Below the pieces are notes generated by a model. It worked only from the letters and a program-made list of their open reading frames with translations. It had not been told where the DNA came from and made no database searches. Shown here in pieces: positions 27,901 to 39,700 of a stretch of DNA of 64,000 nucleotides. Numbering within the stretch: the first letter of the stretch is position 1; each line of letters begins with the position of its first letter. Both the position numbers and the translations under genes were made by a program. The DNA lies in contig NC_091940.1 of the NCBI RefSeq assembly GCF_041260155.1, positions 27,350,370 through 27,414,369 on the forward strand. The letters run 5' to 3'. This stretch comes from Ptychodera flava. Its lineage: Eukaryota; Hemichordata; Enteropneusta; Ptychoderidae.

Positions 27901-28830
27901 GATCTCAGCTGGCAAATGTAATAAAGTGAAGATCTGCAGACTGTAGTTGTAAATCTCTGCAATATTGTACATCAGCGGTGACGACATCGGTACCCATTCT
28001 ATGAAACCTGATCGATAAGACGTCCTGACGTAAAAAAGAAAGCGGATTGACCAACAAAAGCCACAGAATTAAACAAGACCAGCTGCTTCATTATCACCAC
28101 ATTAAACACGCAGGGTCACCTAAAGAAAGACTTGTGGATAAAATAGATGCACTGTGTCTTCCGGGCAGTCGTAAAATAGATTTGGTCTGGACAGTTAAAT
28201 CCCTCCGTGATGATACAAAATCATAGCAAATGAAATGCTGATACCCTGTTCAACCAGTGTGTCAACCCTCAAACTCCAACCCCCTAAAACAACCAAAAAA
28301 CCCCCCACAAAACAAAACAAAACAAAACAACAATAAAAAACTAACAAAATCCAAAACATGGAGGTAGCTAACTCCATGAAAATAACCCTTTTATTATCTT
28401 TCACGTCTGGTTCAACAGAACTGAAAAGGAGTTCTCACAGAAGAAGTATAAGCTCTTCAGTACGCATGAGTCTATTCTAGTCTGCCTTTACTCAGAAGAT
28501 TCTCCATTTTTCATGAAGAAGTGAAATCTTACCCGATGAACCTCGTTTCAACATTTTCACTCCATGTTTCATTATTTCCGTTTATGTCGAGTATTTATGG
28601 AATCACGTCATTTGCCGATGGGAGATTGGCGGATCGTCTTTGTAGGCAGTCACCAGCAACCAGCGAGACAAAAGTGCACAGCATCAATTTGAGAGGGCAG
28701 CAAGGCTTCGGGAAAGTGGACGAGGTTTTAATGTATTTCTTCTACCATTTCTTTTGGTAATTCAACCCTATGTGGCTTTCAAATAGTGAAATTGACACTA
28801 GCTCCAAGATGAAGCCATAATCATTGTTAG
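24965..28830. other. G3-G2 intergenic spacer, left part (G2 upstream region)
   Basis: Probable G2 promoter region and non-coding spacer. It contains a diverged TTAA family 1 element near 25270-25515 and a GCCGCCATCTTG match to a YY1-type site near 27697. No domain-bearing open frame or RNA gene was recognised. Confidence 0.5.
25270..25515. repeat. Diverged copy of TTAA MITE family 1
   Basis: It shares scattered blocks with the better copies: AGAGAATGGTTCAAAAATTT, a GTTTGGGCAAAACC stretch and an end-like GAAAGCGCGTACCTC. Ends are eroded and no TTAA duplication can be assigned. Confidence 0.45.
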
Positions 28831-28837
28831 GTTTTAA

Positions 28838-29078
28838 CCCTAAGTGTGCCAAATTCGATTTTTGTTGCCTTTGTAGAATAAAGCGCCAAAAACCCTTTTT
28901 CAATTCTAGACAACTTTTTCAGACTTTTCCAAAAGATTTAATTAAAAATTGTAGCCATTGCAAAATTATGTCCATTTGATCAAAAACTATCAGAAAAATA
29001 ACAGAAAATAGATAAAAAATATTGCAAAATGTTGCATTGAAATTTTTGTGGGAAAAATTAGAGCATTGAAAGGGCATT
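28838..29078. mobile_element. MITE, TTAA family 3, copy 1 (diverged)
   Basis: Left end TTAACCCTAAGTGTGCCAAA followed by AT-rich sequence resembling, in inverse orientation, the element at 37487-37705. The right boundary is approximate. Confidence 0.45.
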
Positions 29079-29117
29079 AGAAGCAAAGAGATAATATGAG
29101 ATGGGGAGAGACTATCC

Positions 29118-29425
29118 CACAATGCGCCTCGGCGAAAGGATAACCGAACTGACGAATTATTACAAAACTTTTCTAATCTAACGATTGTGTGGACTCGTTT
29201 TGAAGCTCTCGGAGAGAATTAAGTTCACTTTAACGTAGATGAGGTGGCTATTTTGAATTTTCAATATCGGTAAATTTAAGGTAATTTGTGTCCATGGTTC
29301 AATGAAAATTTCTAAGTTGACTCTCGACTTTTATTTTTTCATTTCGGAAGACATCGGTTAAAAATTTCCCGAGGGAAGTTTGAGCAGAAGTTCCAATCTT
29401 TTAATTTAGAGGCGCGTACTGGCTT
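29118..29425. repeat. Diverged copy of TTAA MITE family 1
   Basis: It begins ATGCGCCTCGGCGAAAGG and ends GAGGCGCGTACTGG, with internal matches to the family (GCTATTTTGAATTTTCAATA; TTTGAGCAGAAGTT). The GGCCGCCATC core seen in better copies is degraded here. Confidence 0.6.
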
Positions 29426-29484
29426 TAAAGACCGATTCTGTCATTTTTAATATGATAACAATTTGAAATAACAATGTCATAACG

Positions 29485-29485
<1 letters not shown>

Positions 29486-29572
<87 letters not shown>
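29486..29572. repeat. (AT)n microsatellite
   Basis: Uninterrupted AT dinucleotides, intergenic. Confidence 0.97.
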
Positions 29573-29578
<6 letters not shown>

Positions 29579-30681
29579 CACAAACGTGCACCACACATTC
29601 CCAAACACAATTCGAGGCACAATATCACGTGTGCAGACAAAATCGGTAATAGCTTTTGGTTGCAGTTGTGCCACACCCCGCTTGGTGGCGCTGTGTGAGA
29701 CTCAAGCATGGTGCTTGCAAGCGCCACCATACCATTCATTCACTTGCAATACAACTTACTCACAAGTCTCCCTTATTTGTACTGGTGACATTTTATAATT
29801 ATTATTAACAATGACTTTTATTAAAACTGATAAAACAATTGTCTGTAGAGAAAAAAATAACAAGAGACAACGATTGAAATGTATAAGAAATGCAAGAAGA
29901 CAAAGAGACAAACTGAAGTTTGACATCATTACAAGCACAGTTATTAACATTCATAAAATAACGTTAGAAACCCCAATGAGTCACCAATGACATTTTATCC
30001 CAGAGAAGTACAGATTAGGTGCGTGTAAATGCTTATAAAATACGTTTTCACAGCCCTGAGGAAGGTCAAGAAAGTTACAAATAACCTTTCGTTTCAAGAC
30101 TGAAAAAAGGTCAATATTAAAACAAGATAAGAACTACAAATTTGTGACAGGCCCAACAATCGGCGCGCGAAATACATTATTACAAGCATATTAGCTACGA
30201 ATTGTAGATTATAAAATTGCCCCATATATACTTGTACAAATAAACATTGTCGCAGAATGCATAAAAAATTATTTTTTTCTCGACAACAACAGCTACTGTA
30301 TTTTCTCTAAAGCAAATTTATGAGATCACACAATATCATCACCGTCTATGCGGGCATTTGTATATAAGACCCCAAGTATATACATTAAGAGAGTGCATGT
30401 ATTTTAAACATTTTGTTTTAGATTTAAAACTCAATTACGCTTCGCCTTCCTAACATTTTATGATATATCATAGTCTTTATTGCTCACAAAACATAGTAGA
30501 AAGCACTTTGGAAAGACATTCTCCGAATCAAGTCAATTTTTTGAAGTGGATGTAAAAAGGGATTGGGTTCACCAACAAATAAACTCGGCAGCCGCCACCG
30601 AACTCTTACACAAGGGGTAAAAATGACCTTTCTTCATGTCCTCACTGACACAGCAGCATATTGGCAGCATTTTGAATTCAA
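29573..30681. other. Intergenic, no features recognised
   Basis: AT-rich unique-looking sequence between the AT tract and a Harbinger-like element. I see no coding frame with domains and no repeat ends. Confidence 0.5.
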
Positions 30682-30684
30682 TAA

Positions 30685-31229
30685 GGGGCCGTGGATAATT
30701 AAAACATGCGCACGGTAAACGAAACTAAGTGCGTTTGGCCTCAACCCCCTCCCCCCTCCCCTAAACGAAAGTTTGGAAGTGCGAAAATTCAACCAAGCCT
30801 CATTCTGTATCTGCATCCAACAATCGGTAATTACGTCGCTATGAAATCACGCATACTCTACCGACCGTCCCCCCCTGCATACCCCCTCTAAAATCAATCT
30901 CTGTTCAGCGCCAACTCAACAATGACGCAACCAATAGAATAAAATGAAACTGTGTATCCAAAATGATTGTTACGTTATTTTACTCGTGCACTGATCATCA
31001 CATGTATGTCAAAAGAATGCTGGTGTAGCGCCGGTGCCGTACTGGCCTGGTACACGCCAAACAATATAGCGCGATATTTTGCAATACAGAAAAACGTGTA
31101 CCGAGATGTTGCGATAGGAAAACTTGTAGTGCGATTTTTGCGCACGGTAATCGAAATACAGCCAAACCCCCTCCCCCTAAACACAGAAGTTGCGTTTACT
31201 GTGCGCGTGTTTTAATTATCCACGGCCCC
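30685..31229. mobile_element. PIF/Harbinger-like non-autonomous element (545 bp)
   Basis: Terminal inverted repeats GGGGCCGTGGATAATTAAAA are perfect at both ends. They are flanked by TAA on each side (30682-30684 and 31230-31232), matching the 3-bp TWA duplication of PIF/Harbinger. A subterminal GCGCACGGTAA motif also recurs inverted. It has no transposase. Confidence 0.8.
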
Positions 31230-31283
31230 TAAAGGTCATGACAGGTCATATCACACTGCACAGAGTCGTATCTCTTGAACAAG

Positions 31284-32925
31284 CAGTGTGCGAAATTAAG
31301 AGAAAATAGCTTCAGGTCATAAGGGCCTGCACCAAGCCAAAGCTTCAGGTCCTTACAGAAAACTGCCGGTCCTCAATACATGAAGTTGTTAACGACAATT
31401 AAAGTCAACTTCTCCACCAATATTATGCTTTTGAATGTTGTAATATTTAATTTTTCATGTCCTTTTATCAATAGAGTCAGTAAGTATTCTCTGAAAAGGA
31501 CTATTGTTCACATAGATTGCAGAATAGTGTAAGTGAATGAATCATTCAGCTACATGATCTGGAATCTGAAAAAGATCACAGCCCTCATCTTCCTCACTGT
31601 CATGCGCACACATTTATCAATGTTTTCCACCACGGAGGGGGGGGGGGGGACTATGGGACTAACAGGCCAAGGAGAATTTGAATTTTTTTCTAGCCATGTC
31701 AAATCCCCCACTCTCGGACTATAAAATTATGTCAAACACCCAGAGGCCGGCGAATACAGGCTCATGCACTGGCTACATGTGGCTGATGAAAGCGAGAAAG
31801 TTTGTCTCTCATGACTTTCTATTGGGATGGTGTTCTCTAAATTGCTGTGTATAATTGTACACTACACCTGGGCATGTGATATTGTGATTTGAAAATGGTT
31901 GGAAAGCTGAAAATCACTTCTGAAATTAGCCAACGCGAGTGGTAGAAGAGTGAGTGAATAGCTTAGTACCCTGAAAACAGTCATGAGTAAGGGGAGTGTA
32001 TGAATAATTTTTTATGCAAACATTGTTCTTTTTTATTGTTATGTAAAACATAAGGGAGAAAATACCTGGTATGTATTTGATATGACGTATCGATTACTTT
32101 CAAAATTTTTCAAAAAATAAATATGCTTAAATATGGCCTCTGTTGCATTCATGAAGAAACAGATGAAGTTATACTTTTAATTAAAAGGACAAGTATCGTA
32201 ATTTTCTCGATTATAGAAATTGCATGCAGACAACATGAATGGCACACGTCGCCACTCGCGGAAATGAACGCATATTTTCTGATCGTTTTGCCTGAGCGAT
32301 TGTTGGGTCTCATCGCCCTTTGAAAGCGTAAAGTATTTAAAATGACTCTGAAAAGTTTGACAGACACTCGATTCTGCTGAAAACCACGAACAGTTATGCT
32401 AACATTACCAGGGTTACACTCATTGGACAAGTATTATTATAATATTGTATCGCATTGTTGCACCAAAATCAATTCATTCCATTGCTAGAATCTGCATGCA
32501 TGGACGTAATTGACACTGATCTGAATGTAATCAGCTGCGGCACTGTGCTATGAGGGATTAGACTCTTCGTAAATGTAAAAAGTCGCGAGAAAACAATGTT
32601 GCGACATTGTCAACCCCCCCCCCCCAGTCTGGCGTACCACAGAGATTGAATTCTCCACTACCAGGACACGAAGTGAGATCAATATCCCCTGTTGCCACGC
32701 ACTCCCACGGTGGAAAACATTGATAGGTGCATGACATTCAAGTCTGAATCACATGATTCAGAGTCAGTCATCATCTGCATCTGTTACAGGTCTTGACTGA
32801 GAAATTTTCATTATTTATTCAAAATTTCAGTCGGTCATAAGGACCGACATGTTGCTAAAAACTTTCGGCCCGACGAGAAATCTGTCGGTCTCGGACCGTC
32901 GGACCGACGTTAATTTCGCACACTG
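31284..32925. mobile_element. hAT-type non-autonomous element (1642 bp) with exact 8-bp duplication
   Basis: Terminal inverted repeats CAGTGTGCGAAATTAA are perfect at both ends. They are flanked by the direct repeat TGAACAAG (31276-31283 and 32926-32933), the 8-bp duplication diagnostic of hAT. No hAT transposase frame is visible inside; it holds poly-G and poly-C runs and GACCGAC-rich subterminal motifs on the right side. Confidence 0.9.
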
Positions 32926-32933
32926 TGAACAAG

Positions 32934-33547
32934 TCGCGGGTCATGTCTTTCTCGAGCAAAATGTGATTGACAAGAAGTCCAAAGTATACACATCAACTCC
33001 TGATAATCAAAGTTTTACAGGAGCTTCATTTATGAAATGGAGCCCCCGGGAACCCCCTCAGTGGACCAGTGTTGTTAAATGAATACTTGGACTTTAATGT
33101 TCCTTGAAACTGGGTTTTCATTGTAAAAAATCGTGTCCCTATCTAAATTCACATTAAAATTTCAGTACCGCTGGCATTGACTAGCATTCTCTGATGTAAA
33201 AGAAATCTGACGTCTCGTCGTTCTGAAACGGCTCTGTACATCATTTGTTCATTTGAAATATAAAATACTGAGTGATTCAATGCCTCACTCAAGGCCTAAT
33301 AATCCTTTATTATCTGCCAAACATAGAACGTCACGCGCCCGATAGAAAATTATGCATAAAAATCAATAAACCGCATAACAGTGACTTCTATATATATCAA
33401 TGCGATGTTCGATGTCAAACATCGGTCAGTTTTTTTACTGATTTTCCTCCATCATGGAAATATAGCATACGATTGTCATTTGCAAATAAACGAACATGTT
33501 GAGTGAAAACCATGTAAGATAGGCATATAATAAAACATTAATAACTA
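32934..33547. other. G3 downstream spacer
   Basis: Non-coding sequence between the hAT element and the small foldback left of G3. It includes AATAAA (minus strand) at 33306-33311, a possible G3 polyadenylation signal about 455 bases past the stop. Nothing else was recognised. Confidence 0.5.
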
Positions 33548-33627
33548 AAACAAGGGACTATGTACCCTTCGAGGAAGGAGATCATTTGCACGGCGTCACC
33601 TGTCCTCGGGCACATAGTTCCTTGTTT
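33548..33627. repeat. Short foldback (about 80 bp)
   Basis: Left arm ACAAGGGACTATGTACCC pairs with right arm GGGCACATAGTTCCTTGT with few mismatches, and pairing extends to about 25 bp per arm. It probably lies in the G3 3' UTR, where it could form an RNA hairpin. Confidence 0.75.
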
Positions 33628-33764
33628 GCACTATAAAATATAATATTTTCATATCAAAGCGGTGTATGAAATTATACTTTTTTCGGTATGTTTCCCTCTG
33701 TGGTATAATGAGTTAATATTTATGCAAAATCCCTTTTGCGACTATCTTGCAGTTGAGCGCACTA

Positions 33765-36700
33765 TCAGGTCCCATACTTGCCAGATACGACATCTTCATA
33801 GGCTGGTGGCGGAGGAAGGTCGCTCGCGTCTGCCGTTTGAGTGACAGGTGCAAACGCCGCATCGCCCGCAAATTCTGGTCCGTACACCTCGGGATAAGGT
33901 TGGCTGTTCTGAGTTGGTATTGGCTGACTTGGAGGCGGGAAAGTGCTGTGGTAACGAAGTTGGGCAGATGGTGGTCTGTCATCCGGAGATCTTTCGTTTA
34001 ACCACATGTCTAGGTTTAACTCGTTCTCGACTGGAGGTGGCGTTACTCCAGATCTGACAAGAAAGAAACGATGTACTTGTTAGACGTAGCGGAAAATTTT
34101 ATCGAAAGGACGATAGTGGTAGGGTACTTTTTTCGGAATTATTTACGAGCAATATAAGTAGCCCTTGATGGAGAGCTCGAGGGCCTTCGAGATAAAAGTT
34201 AAACATGGCACAAAGACTGGCGCAAACATTAATAATTAAATATTGCGATGCAAACTTTCTGCAGGAAGATTCGTCCTTGGCCCGGTTGCAGTCCACACGT
34301 ACAGCAGTACGAACACTCTCCAGCAACCCTTAGAGAGCCAGCAGATGTTGACTTAGTCACCATGAATATTTATCGGTGGAAAAGTCGAATTTCTTAAGTA
34401 CTCAATAATTACAGTACTTTTTCTATTTCAACACTATGGGTGCAGGAACCCTTGTACAACACAAGAATGTTTTTAAAGCTCGCATCGTTATGGATGTAAA
34501 CAACATGTATTCGACCCTAAACAGGAGTCTCTTAAGTATTCAATTTGTAACGTTTGCTCGTATCATTTGTTAAAATCCACACCCGTGCAACAGTTTAAAA
34601 TCGCGACTAAGTTACTCCTTGGAAAGCAGAACACAAAACAAAATATAAACAAACCTGTACATCTCATAAACGAGCCATGCTTTAGGGACAGAACAGAATG
34701 CATAGAATGTGGACGCCGGGAAAGAATGTTGGACGGACAAGTTTGCAATCATGTCGAATCCCGATGGCTCGTGCAAGTACTATACAGACTGACATGCACG
34801 TGCTAAAAACAATGTCAATACGATTTGCGAATCCAAGAATCAATAAAACAAGAGAAATTAAGTCTTACGTTGTATCACTCTGAATTGGAGGAGCCGAGGC
34901 TGGGGCGGCCACTACTGCTAGCGACGCTGACGATACTGCCGGTTGTTGTTGTTGTCTTGTTGACAAATGCCGGATATAGCAATGGCGAAGAATGTACACA
35001 AAAAAAAGACATACAGCGACGATTCCGACTATGTGCCAAATGTGAACTGAGAAGAAACAAGTCGAAATAATACGGTAAAATTCAATGTCAGATAGAATCA
35101 AGTGATTTCGTTTGGGAATAAAAGCTTTAATAGTGAAAAATGTGAATCCAACAGTCCTTTCATTTCATTCCCGTTCTGAGCACATCTTTTTAAAACTGAG
35201 ATATATTTTTGTCTTTTTTGTCAGCAATGGTGATTACTCAGTGTGTTTTAGCACGGATATTTTTGTACGACTTGAGCATGAGGAAATGAACTAAGACTCA
35301 CAGGTACTTTTGTGTTCTTCCACACCGCAGGCTGAACCATGCTCATCCGAGCCATCTGGACAGTGTTCGTAGCCATCACATACAAGAACGCGGGATATGC
35401 ATTGCCCGCCGTTACAGCGAAACTCGCTCCGGCTATGGCATTCTGATGCGAAGGCTGAAAATACAATTATTGGATAATCCAATCAGTTAACCTCCCGAAA
35501 ACCTGACAGATTCTACCAAACAGATGTAGAGGTTGTCGACAGAATCATAAACCGTTCTAACACTGACAAATAAGTAGGCGATTGATATGCATGTTGGCGA
35601 GTATGAATTAATTTCTGCGTACGGACAAACAATGTAATTGATGGGCTATTGAAAAACCAAAGTGGTTGTTAAAGAACTTGGCCTTCACAAGCGCGAAACA
35701 TTTGGAACGTCGGTCTGTTTACGCTTAATTAGACTTGCTCAACTTTGGGGGCATGATGATATAAAAACAAAATGAATTGAAGGAATGAACTTCAGCAGAC
35801 TGTCGGCAAAATGGTAGGATGGTGCTTAAATCGTGGAGTAAACGCCTTGCCCCACAATGGTCGGACAGTAACTGCTTCGACGAGACAAGCCAATCAACTT
35901 GGCCAGTCTAACGCTTAATGAAAATGCTGCTAAATCGTGCACTTAGGCCTAATAGAAAGATGCCAATATGCACACGATTTTTAACAGTGATAAGCTTACT
36001 GGTTCTTAGCACATATAAAAGTAGTTTTGTCTCCACCAAAATTTTCAACTATAAATATAAGCCTAAGTATCAAAACAACGTGTGTTGAAATAGTTTTGGA
36101 AATTATTACCCACTGAATGACAGAATCCGCTAATCACCTGAAAACTACACTGTCCATCATGATGTTTAACTTCAATGAAATACTCACGATAGTAAAACTG
36201 TGCATAGCTTGCCCGAAATCCTCCATACGATCCTGCGGGTTCAGCAAGGACGTCAAAATGTAGACTAGTTCCGAAGGAAACTTCTACAGTCATTGGCGTT
36301 TGTGAGCCGTCTCCGCAAAATCTGTAGAGATCAATGGTATCATCTCTCAATGCGACAACATCGCCGTCGTTACATCCTGTTGATCACAATAGTGTAAAGA
36401 TACAAACGTAGATAAACAGTGTGAAAAAAATGAAATTCAAGCAATTCACAAGTCAAAAAGTGGCCAAAACGTAACTGTAAATCTTCAGTAATTGATCAAT
36501 GATGTGGCCTAATGTAAATTATTCATTCTTGTACATCGATGCTGTCTACTTGTAATCTCGTTCCATAGAGAACGGCTCTTCGGATCAATCGCACATTTTG
36601 TAAATACCGTTTAAAGTAAAATATGCTTCGAAAGTTTAAGACTTAAACTTTCGCTAAAACTTTAATCAATGAAACTTCCGACCATTCTCTTAAAAATCTG

Positions 36701-39700
36701 GGGTCACCGTGCAAACTTTGGTATTAGAGAGGCAAATCACCTAAGATTTCCGATATTTGAAATTCAAAATGGCCGCCATCCCTGTGTTAACTCTATGGGG
36801 AAAAATAAAATTGTCGATTTTTGAAAAACTACGACAGTGAAAACTTTTCTTTGATCAAGAGCTTTAAAATGAACCCCCACAAGTGGTAGGTCAGAAGAGA
36901 ATTTTTAAAATTTGAAAGCCCGAATTTCTGTCCCCGAGGTGCGTTCTACTTTAAAGGTATACTGTCACCTGTTCCAATTTTGCCACAGTTACCATGGAAA
37001 GAGAAAATCTTACCAATCACAGATTTTAAGCGGGTGGCCTCTTTAAAAAAACAGCGCCCTCAAATGGGCATTTTGAATACCAAGGAACGTCCCTTCAACC
37101 ATATATGGGCATATTTAGATTACAGGTGGCTGTATACCTTTAACATCCACATCTGAAACGATACAGCATCTTGCCGTTTGTCCGAAGACTCGTTCTTCAT
37201 GGGAAGGTTTGAAACGTTTGCTGACTCACCTCCATCGGGATTGCTGTTGTAGACATCTATGTGACTGAATCTTATCAACACACCGTCGAATGGACTCAGG
37301 CCAAGGAAGGTCATAGAATAATACGCCGGGATCGATCTTCCAATGACTTCATGGTAGGAGCTTGGATATGTGTCATGGGAGATAACGATACCGCCAACAG
37401 ATTGGATATACCGATAGGACCCGGACACTGGAAGAATAAACATGAATACAAAATCAAGAACTCGGATATCCGTCCAGTCGTTTTAACCCAAATTTGAGCG
37501 CTACAATTTTTCCACCCAAAATTTTAGTGCAACATTTTATTAACTTTTATGAATTTTTCTAAAATTATTTTGATAATTTTTGACCAAATGTATGTTACAT
37601 TTCATTGGCTACACTTTTTTATCAAAATTTTAGCAAAAGTCTCAAAAGAACTGACAGGGATATATTTTATAAAGGAGACAAAAATTGACTTTGGCGCTCA
37701 AAGGATTAAAGTGGTTGTGGGGAAAACATACTCATGTACTACTGTTGATGAATCACTTTTGAACGAGGTTGGTCTGTGTGCAGGCCAGATCGAAGCACAT
37801 GATTGCGTGAGTCATACTGAGGTTTGTCAGTTACATTCACCGATAGTGGATTCTCGTGAAAAGTTTTGTGTGAGTCCACAACACAAAGATTAATTCTACA
37901 TCATTCTGCATTAACTCTGGGCATGAAAAATACGTGACAGTGAAGAAAACGTGACATTGAGTTGTCGTCATTGCATCACTCGCCGCGCCTGACAGCCAAG
38001 TTGTAGAGTGATGCGAATATTTAAATTGTGGATTGTGTTGTCATCATGTCAACGTTGGGCCTTGGACGAGAGGTAAAATAATTAATATAGTCAAATTTGA
38101 ATGAGGAGACAAGCTGCAAAACAATTTATTTGCACTTGGCACACCGCGGTATCAATGCTCACATCAACTCGGACAAATAATGTCTGCATCGATATATCAA
38201 TGGAGGTTGGAAGAGACTGGTCTAAGTCCTACCTCCTCCATGGAGCATACCTGAATAATCACCAAGGAAACGAGATCAAAATGGTTAGGACAACAAAGTC
38301 TTCGGACACACCTTGACGATATCTTAGAATTAGACACAGAACCATCTCTTCGCTGAGACTTAGTCGTGGCATGTTTTCGGTAAACCAAGTTTAGAGAGCT
38401 TGACCAGGAATGTCTGAGATATTATCTTGTTGAAGAACTGAAACGAACGTGTTGTGGATCAAAGGACCTGCGATAATTTACGTTTTGTAACCTCGTACCG
38501 GCCAAAAGTATCGCTTACGCGACAGTACACCCTCGGTAGGACCGCTAACGTCCCGGGCGAAGAGACACTTAATTCAAATGTGAAAATACGTTTGCAAATG
38601 CACGTTTGAAAATTGCCGGGTATAATGCAATACAACTAACCTGACACACTTAATCCGTGAGCAATGCGCGAAATATCGTCATTTGATGCTATATACGTAG
38701 CGTAGAATCCTCTTCCACCGACCGAGTCGTCAGATTCAAATATAAGGTACAGCTTGTTCGTTGTGGAGTGGAAGTCTTCCGGAATAGACGTTCCTGAGAG
38801 ACGGAGAGACTCGGGAGCGTCAACGTTGGGCCCATCATAGACGGTTAGATAATCAAAGCCGTTTTCTGTATCAAACACCCGAAATGAAATCTGAAAAGCG
38901 AGAGCATAAACATAGACGTGGCACAAATTGATCCCGTGTAAATTATTTCAGTTACAGGTGTACAAAATAAATATGTCTTAAGGAAGAATGCGCCTCGAAA
39001 GTGAAAGACTTAAACTTTTGCTCAAACTTTCCTTAAGGAATCTTTCAACCATTCTCTTTCAAAATCAAGAATTAAAATCAGAGGTCACAGTGCAAATTTT
39101 GGTACTAGAGATACAAATTACCCAAGGTTTACCGACATTTGAAATTCAAAATGGCCGCCATCCCTGCGTTAACTCTATGGAGAAAAAAATACAATTTTCA
39201 ATTTTTGAAAAACTAAGCCAGTGAAAGTTTTTCTTTCTGCAAGAGCTTCAAAATGAGTCCCCCCGCAAGTGGTAGATCAGAAAAGAATTGTAAAAGTTTG
39301 AGAGTCTGAATATCTGTCCGCGAGGCGCGATCTAGATGCAAGAACACACTCATCTGTACTCGTTTCAACTTCGGGCTCATGCTCTGTCGTGCGCGCTAGT
39401 TGTTCTTCTGCTCCTTCCACCTGTGTTGGTCTCTGTTGTCAGTACATTCTGTTCCTAGGCCCATTTATTCGACTCACGTAATCCATTAAATTGAGTCGTA
39501 AACATAATTAAAATATGCGCATGACTTCGATTAGCAGAATCTTCTTTCAGTTGGTCGATCGGTGATATTGTGATTTTTCTGCGTTCAGCTAGCGCCGGGT
39601 CCATAATTTTGGCAACTTTTGAATTGAATTAATTATATGAAAATTCCACTGTTCTAGCTTTACAGTGGCCCAACTAACATAGCTTGGTTGGGCTCAGTGG

